Below are positions 15,969-19,391 of a stretch of 19,391 nt of DNA, in pieces. Both the position numbers and the translations under genes were made by a program. The notes below the pieces were generated by a model. That model was given only the letters and a program-made list of their open reading frames with translations. It had not been told where the DNA came from and ran no database searches. Position 1 is the stretch's first letter. Every line of letters starts with the position of its first letter. Source of the DNA: JACOVP01 sp035289145 (GTDB lineage Archaea > Nanobdellota > Nanobdellia > SCGC-AAA011-G17 > UBA489); the NCBI GenBank assembly GCA_035289145.1, contig DATDXZ010000051.1, positions 1 to 19,391 on the forward strand, read 5' to 3'.

Positions 15969-16994
15969 ATGGAGGAAACTTTAGATATTCACAAGCAGTC
16001 TAAATACTTTTTTATTGTTACAGTGATTGCTTTTCTTTTGTTCTCACTTTTTTTGGTACGCTCCTTTATTATTCCTCTTTTGAGTGGCATCTTGCTTGCG
16101 TATATCTTCTTTCCTGTTTACAAATTTCTTCGAAAGACTGTTTTTAGCCAAAACCTTGCAGCAATGTTAACCATCTTATCAGTCATTCTTATTTTTATCA
16201 TCCCTCTTTTTTTCACTGCCAATGCTTTGATTGGACAATCCATTACACTTTTTCAAGAAATTAAAAGCATGGATCTTTCACGCTTCGAAGAAAAAATACC
16301 TGAGTTTCTTCGAGGCAATGTTAACTTCGATGATTACATCAAAGATGCATTGAATAAATTAACTCTCTCTCTTGCACGAGGCACTTCAGATTTTTTGATT
16401 TCCTTACCGAAGAAACTTCTTGAGTTTTTCGTGATGTTTTTCGTCATGTTCTATATGTTAAAAGAAGGTAAATCTTTAATTGAAAAGATTCGACTTCATA
16501 TTCCTTTGAAAGAGAAATATCGACGCCATGTGTCTGAAAGATTTAATAGCGTTATTTATGCTACTATCTACGGCATCGTTATTACTGCCATTGTCCAAGG
16601 CACAGTAGGAGCGATAGGTCTTTGGATATTTGGCGTTCCTTCACCTTTGTTATGGGGATTAGTCATGACTATTCTTGCTATGATTCCTTTTGTCGGCCCT
16701 GCATTTGTCTGGCTACCTGCAGCATTATTTAAGTTAGGAACTGGAGATACTTTCCAAGGTGTCGGCTTAATTCTTTATGGCATATTTATAGTCAGCACGA
16801 TTGACAATGTTGTTCGACCAAAAATCATTGGCAGCAAAGGGGACATCCACCCTGCATTAGTATTACTAGGAGTTCTTGGCGGTCTTGAAGTCTTTGGTCT
16901 TTTGGGAATTATACTTGGTCCTTTAATTCTAGCTATCTCTGCTGTATTCCTCTCTCTCTATGTCGATGAGCATGTTGAGGATTATCATCACTGA
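15969..16994 (+). CDS. AI-2E family (PerM-like) membrane transporter
   Basis: A 341-residue protein of the AI-2E/PerM (UPF0118) exporter family at its usual length of about 350. Two to three N-terminal helices are followed by a large external domain, then the conserved C-terminal membrane block: an IPFVGPAFVW motif (about 239-248), a DNVVRPKIIG segment and the HPALVLLGVLGGLEVFGLLGIILGP tail, in which the PxL.L..LGG..FG..G...GP pattern is diagnostic. Family members export small molecules or act as Na+/H+ antiporters, and the substrate here is unknown. An earlier ATG (15900) would add 23 basic residues, but the TATA box and ribosome site favour ATG 15969. The gene is followed 18 nt later by the MITE-like element. 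Confidence 0.9.
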   Translation: MEETLDIHKQSKYFFIVTVIAFLLFSLFLVRSFIIPLLSGILLAYIFFPVYKFLRKTVFSQNLAAMLTILSVILIFIIPLFFTANALIGQSITLFQEIKSMDLSRFEEKIPEFLRGNVNFDDYIKDALNKLTLSLARGTSDFLISLPKKLLEFFVMFFVMFYMLKEGKSLIEKIRLHIPLKEKYRRHVSERFNSVIYATIYGIVITAIVQGTVGAIGLWIFGVPSPLLWGLVMTILAMIPFVGPAFVWLPAALFKLGTGDTFQGVGLILYGIFIVSTIDNVVRPKIIGSKGDIHPALVLLGVLGGLEVFGLLGIILGPLILAISAVFLSLYVDEHVEDYHH

Positions 16995-17005
16995 GTAACA
17001 AAAAC

Positions 17006-17178
17006 ATTTGACGTAATTATTCAGATTTCATCTTCTTTAGGCTTTGGGGAGGCTGAAAAACAAATATTCTCAACAGGATCTTTGTGCTTTAGTAAGAAAC
17101 GCTAAACATCGAAAAGAAAGCCAGTCTTCATTGTTGGGGAAGTCTCTTGCTTCAAGATACTGAATAATTACATTTGAC
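17006..17178. mobile_element. MITE-like element with 12-bp terminal inverted repeats and 7-bp target duplications
   Basis: GTAATTATTCAG (17013-17024) and its exact inverse CTGAATAATTAC (17160-17171) bound a 159-bp segment. ATTTGAC immediately precedes the left repeat (17006-17012) and immediately follows the right one (17172-17178). With one more base (C at 17005 and 17171) the duplication could be counted as 8 bp. There is no open frame of note inside, so it would be non-autonomous and moved by a transposase elsewhere. It fills most of the gap between the permease and the first exported protein, and ends 8 nt before that gene's TATA box, so it may have altered its regulation. The geometry is seen directly, and the MITE label is inference. 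Confidence 0.75.
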
Positions 17179-17185
17179 CGATAAT

Positions 17186-17193
17186 TTTATATA
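17186..17193 (+). promoter_or_regulatory. TATA box of the sequon-rich surface protein gene
   Basis: TTTATATA is centred 24 nt before an ATG at 17213 and 38 nt before the TTG at 17227. It predicts transcription starting near 17213-17217. It lies 8 nt beyond the MITE-like element's right target duplication. Confidence 0.55.
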
Positions 17194-17212
17194 CCTTACT
17201 GGTTTCCATTTC

Positions 17213-17230
17213 ATGAGGCTGAAATTTTGA
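17213..17230 (+). CDS. five-codon upstream ORF (MRLKF) overlapping the TTG start
   Basis: ATG at 17213 opens a five-codon frame whose TGA (17228-17230) overlaps the TTG start of the surface protein gene (TTGA). It may be a coupling leader peptide. Alternatively, one missing T in the run would fuse MRLKF to the main frame, giving a normal ATG-started signal peptide. Translation is unproven. Confidence 0.25.
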   Translation: MRLKF

Positions 17231-18804
17231 ACAAGAAGAGGTATCATTTTTTATTATATTTATTGGTATTTCTTAGCTTGAGTTATTTTATTCTTGCAGA
17301 GTTTCCAGGATCTGTTACGATTAATACTCCTATCGATCGTCAAAATATTAGTGGGACTCTTGGGTTGCAGACTACAATCGCGACTCTTGATGATAACACC
17401 AACGTCACAAACGTCACTTTTGAATTTGATAATGGTAATGGCACTTGGCAAACTATAGGGATAAATGCTACCGAAAACCTAACAGTATATGCCTTTGACT
17501 GGGACACCACCACTACGGGAGGAGACGGAATAAATTTTACCATTAATATCACAGCGCTTTTTACCAATCAGACAGCTAACTTAACTAACGAATTTGAAAT
17601 AACTTCGAATAGCAGCACCATAGAAAATGTTACCGTTGACAATACAGGTCCAACAATCACAATAAACGAGCCCACAGATAACGCCATCATTAACACGACC
17701 ACCATTACTTTTAACTTTACTGCGATTGACACCATATTCACCACTATTGACAACTGCAATTTAACACTTGATCCAACTAATTCTTCGGATGGATCTGTTA
17801 TTAATACAACAACTATTTTTGCGAATGGAACGGAAACTATCTTTATTAACACTGTTCCAGATGGAGTTCATACTTGGAATGTTGCCTGCACCGATAATGT
17901 TGATACTAATAATACAGGATATTCCGCGAATTCAACATTTAATGGCGGAGCGACAGCATCAAGCATTAGCATAGATTTGCTAGACAGTCAAAGAACGAGT
18001 AAGACACTCTTTGCCGCGACGGATACAATTATCATAGCTTGCACCCGATCTGATGAAGATGGATTTAATGAAACCATAGTGTCAGTTTCTATTCCTGGAC
18101 TTGGAGGACCATTAGTCATAGAAAGGGCAACTGAACTTATTGCTGTCAATGATTCAAGAACGTTGGAAGTCACCTTTGAAGATACCAGAGAATTGGGCGA
18201 TTATCTTGCATTGTGTGAAGTCACTGATGTTGCTGGAAATACAAATTCTACAAACATTAGCTTCACTATACAGCAAAAATTATCGAAGAGCAACAGCGCG
18301 TTTGCCAATAAGAATTTTGCCGCACCTATTGCCAAAATAAAAGTCGGCGGAGATACAGTTTCAGATGCTGGAAAACTTACAGACGATGGATTTAGCAGAC
18401 TTATGCGAGTGGGAGCAACCACGAAATTCTCCCTTAGAAGCCAGGATCATAGCCTTTCTGTTAAAGAGCTCTCTGATGAGCAAGTTACTTTAATCGTTCG
18501 TTCGACTCCGATGGATATAATCCTCAGAAAAGGAGAAACCAAAAATATTGATGTTGACCAAGATGGACAAGACGACCTTGAAATAACCTTTCATAAACAA
18601 TTTAATCGTTACGCTGATTTGACGGTTTCTTTACTGACTTCTCAAAATCCTCTTAGTGAAAAGACTACTTCAGAAAAAACATCTGAACAACAACCTCCTT
18701 CTTCAAATAAACAAATATCTTCAGGTTCGCTCTTTACCATTCTTCTCGTTATTATAGTCTTGATATTTATTGGTTATTTTTCTTTCATGAGAAAGAAGCG
18801 ATAA
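17227..18804 (+). CDS. exported, sequon-rich cell-surface protein with C-terminal anchor
   Basis: A 525-residue putative surface glycoprotein. The N-terminus is basic (NKKR) then hydrophobic to about residue 24 (signal peptide or anchor). Residues about 28-350 look like Ig-like/beta-sandwich repeats (a GPTITINEPTDNAIIN segment, a DGVHTWNVACTDN segment and a second 'YLALCEVTDVAGN'), with four Cys in this part (177, 221, 272, 330). There are 24 N-X-S/T sequons from Asn40 to Asn343 and none after. The C-terminal region (about 365-470) is sequon-free and includes an EF-hand-like DVDQDGQDDLE loop (442-452). A Ser/Thr/Pro-rich linker (about 472-500) precedes a final membrane helix (501-518) and MRKKR. 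This resembles woesearchaeal surface proteins, and AglB is the expected modifier. The start TTG is the only start in frame. Confidence 0.8.
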   Translation: MNKKRYHFLLYLLVFLSLSYFILAEFPGSVTINTPIDRQNISGTLGLQTTIATLDDNTNVTNVTFEFDNGNGTWQTIGINATENLTVYAFDWDTTTTGGDGINFTINITALFTNQTANLTNEFEITSNSSTIENVTVDNTGPTITINEPTDNAIINTTTITFNFTAIDTIFTTIDNCNLTLDPTNSSDGSVINTTTIFANGTETIFINTVPDGVHTWNVACTDNVDTNNTGYSANSTFNGGATASSISIDLLDSQRTSKTLFAATDTIIIACTRSDEDGFNETIVSVSIPGLGGPLVIERATELIAVNDSRTLEVTFEDTRELGDYLALCEVTDVAGNTNSTNISFTIQQKLSKSNSAFANKNFAAPIAKIKVGGDTVSDAGKLTDDGFSRLMRVGATTKFSLRSQDHSLSVKELSDEQVTLIVRSTPMDIILRKGETKNIDVDQDGQDDLEITFHKQFNRYADLTVSLLTSQNPLSEKTTSEKTSEQQPPSSNKQISSGSLFTILLVIIVLIFIGYFSFMRKKR

Positions 18805-19019
18805 TATATAAGAAGACAAGTCCCACTTTTTTAGCATAAGGGTCGCAGAAACTCTTTAACTACTTCATTTTTGCTGTGCAAACTCCACTTCATCAATTTT
18901 CGCTATTTTATCGGAGATTAGTTGCTTGAACTTGAGGATTATAACCTTTTTTCGCAGATCATAGGTAAAAACTACCGATTTTTGTTGGCTGATTTATATA
19001 TCATGGGAGGTATATTTTT
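18805..19019. other. intergenic region after the surface protein gene
   Basis: No open frame of note on either strand. It begins with an A/T-rich stretch after the stop and a T6 run at 18827-18832 that could help end transcription (archaeal termination favours U-rich tracts). A weak 4-bp inverted repeat (GGTA/TACC, 18964-18976) precedes TTTTTG. It ends with the TTTATATA at 18993-19000, which points rightwards. Confidence 0.5.
18993..19000 (+). promoter_or_regulatory. TATA box of a candidate small RNA or long leader
   Basis: Perfect TTTATATA, predicting transcription from about 19020-19024. No coding start of any length lies suitably downstream, so the product would be either a short RNA or an extended leader of the next gene. 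Confidence 0.45.
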
Positions 19020-19021
19020 GT

Positions 19022-19100
19022 CCAGATTGTTTTGTCATCTACATGTATAATACAGCTCCTCAGACTTGAATATGGGGTGCTACACCCCTTACTAAATTTT
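19022..19100 (+). ncRNA. candidate small RNA / riboregulatory leader with anti-Shine-Dalgarno segment
   Basis: Starting about 27 nt after its own TATA box, this about 80-nt stretch has no convincing ORF. It contains CCTCAGACTTG (19058-19068), an exact complement of CAAGTCTGAGG (19166-19176), which covers part of the ribosome site of the next gene. A GGGGTG-CTA-CACCCC hairpin (19074-19088) and a T-rich AAATTTT follow, a plausible 3' end. Either a small antisense RNA or a leader that folds back on the ribosome site would fit. Boundaries are approximate. Confidence 0.35.
19074..19088 (+). terminator. 6-bp GC-rich hairpin, possible RNA 3' end
   Basis: GGGGTG/CACCCC with a CTA loop stands out in A+T-rich DNA. 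It could end a short RNA or be part of a folded leader. It lies 20 nt before the downstream TATA box. Confidence 0.35.
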
Positions 19101-19107
19101 CGAAAGA

Positions 19108-19115
19108 TTTATATA
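19108..19115 (+). promoter_or_regulatory. proximal TATA box of the right-edge exported protein
   Basis: TTTATATA preceded by TCGAAAGA (BRE-like). It predicts transcription from about 19138, giving a leader of about 48 nt with an upstream ORF and a GAGGTG ribosome site. Confidence 0.6.
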
Positions 19116-19154
19116 AGAGTAGAAAACAGGTATTTTAATATCTATCATTATCTT

Positions 19155-19193
19155 ATGAACAACAACAAGTCTGAGGTGCATGTCAATGAATAA
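19155..19193 (+). CDS. 12-codon upstream ORF in the leader of the right-edge gene
   Basis: ATG at 19155 encodes MNNNKSEVHVNE and stops at TAA 19191-19193, three codons' width into the next gene (ATGAATAA overlap with its ATG at 19186). The ribosome site of the main gene lies inside this small frame. Start-stop overlap suggests coupling, but the peptide has no known relatives that I recognise and translation is unproven. Confidence 0.3.
   Translation: MNNNKSEVHVNE
19173..19178 (+). promoter_or_regulatory. Shine-Dalgarno site of the right-edge exported protein
   Basis: GAGGTG ends 7 nt before ATG 19186 and decides that start. Its GAGG is the part complementary to the upstream CCTCAGACTTG segment. 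Confidence 0.65.
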
Positions 19194-19391
19194 TCTTCGA
19201 AGAACATTTTTCTTCTTTTTAGCCATATTCGTTTTTGCTGGTGCTTATCAAGTTTCAGCGTCCCATTTTGATATTACCTACACAGGTCTACAGAATATAA
19301 CCGTCGATCTTGACCAATCAGGCAGTAGATCTTACACTATTAATCTTACTTTTAATCTCACCAACACGTCTGCACTTCGCGACGATGATCT
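19186..19391 (+). CDS. exported protein with N-glycosylation sequons (partial, runs off the window)
   Basis: Sixty-eight residues are visible. MNNLRR followed by a hydrophobic run (residues 7-23) and a likely signal-peptidase site after VSA (about residue 25) gives a clear signal peptide. The mature part begins SHFDITYTG and alternates polar and beta-branched residues, with four sequons at Asn37, Asn53, Asn57 and Asn60 in only 43 residues. It is probably a cell-surface or secreted beta-rich protein and another likely AglB substrate. The start is fixed by a GAGGTG ribosome site. The rest lies outside the window, so domain identity and any C-terminal anchor cannot be seen. Confidence 0.75.
   Translation, partial: MNNLRRTFFFFLAIFVFAGAYQVSASHFDITYTGLQNITVDLDQSGSRSYTINLTFNLTNTSALRDDD

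Noticed and set aside
18870..18930. Possible C/D-box small RNA on the minus strand (TTGATGA)
   Set aside because: No box D (CTGA) at a suitable distance and no C'/D' pair.
18964..18976. GGTA/TACC hairpin before a T run as an intrinsic terminator
   Set aside because: The stem is only four base pairs, and archaeal termination does not need such hairpins. The T-tract alone is as good an explanation.
19003..19050. 15-codon ORF beginning ATGGGAGG next to a TATA box
   Set aside because: The ATG is only 3 nt after the TATA box, so it would lie upstream of the expected transcript start.

Overview
The window looks like A+T-rich chromosomal DNA from an archaeon, most likely a small-genome DPANN lineage of the Woesearchaeota/Pacearchaeota type. 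The archaeal call rests on an AglB/STT3 oligosaccharyltransferase, an Alg7/GPT-type GlcNAc-1-phosphate transferase, a diphthamide ligase (Dph6), an archaeal SpoIIM-like membrane protein, TTTATATA-type TATA boxes with purine-rich stretches before them, and many starts that appear leaderless, with the TATA box centred 25-30 nt before the ATG. The lineage is inferred from gene style and not proven.

Layout: positions 1-119 hold the C-terminal end of a DDE transposase/integrase. A divergent pair follows: a B12-binding-type radical SAM protein (minus) and a GT39/ArnT-like membrane glycosyltransferase (plus). From about 14.4 kb down to 3.2 kb, eleven minus-strand genes form a protein N-glycosylation and surface-polysaccharide region: SpoIIM-like protein, AglB, SDR epimerase/reductase, GT2 + methyltransferase, GPT, Wzx-like flippase, GT2 + methyltransferase, polysaccharide deacetylase and a rhamnosyltransferase-like GT2. 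TATA-like boxes suggest separate units starting at AglB, the SDR, the first GT2 and GPT. The last six genes are packed with 1-nt gaps or 4-8 nt overlaps and should be one transcript. To the right are a HAD phosphatase, Dph6 and an AI-2E-family permease, then two exported proteins rich in N-glycosylation sequons. The second of these runs off the window.

How they fit together: GPT would load the first sugar phosphate on a polyprenyl (dolichol) carrier. The GT2 enzymes, SDR, deacetylase and methyltransferases would extend or modify the glycan, the flippase would turn the lipid-linked glycan outward, and AglB would transfer it to N-X-S/T sites. The exported protein at 17.2-18.8 kb, with 24 sequons in about 300 residues, is an obvious candidate substrate. 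The GT39 enzyme could add sugars from lipid-phosphate donors on the outer face.

The most striking non-coding signals are two. One is a 159-bp MITE-like element (17013-17171) with perfect 12-bp terminal inverted repeats directly flanked by 7-bp target duplications. The other is upstream of the last gene, where an 11-nt segment behind its own TATA box is perfectly complementary to the Shine-Dalgarno region of that gene, suggesting an RNA switch or small antisense RNA. Both exported-protein genes also have a tiny upstream ORF whose stop codon overlaps or closely abuts the main start.
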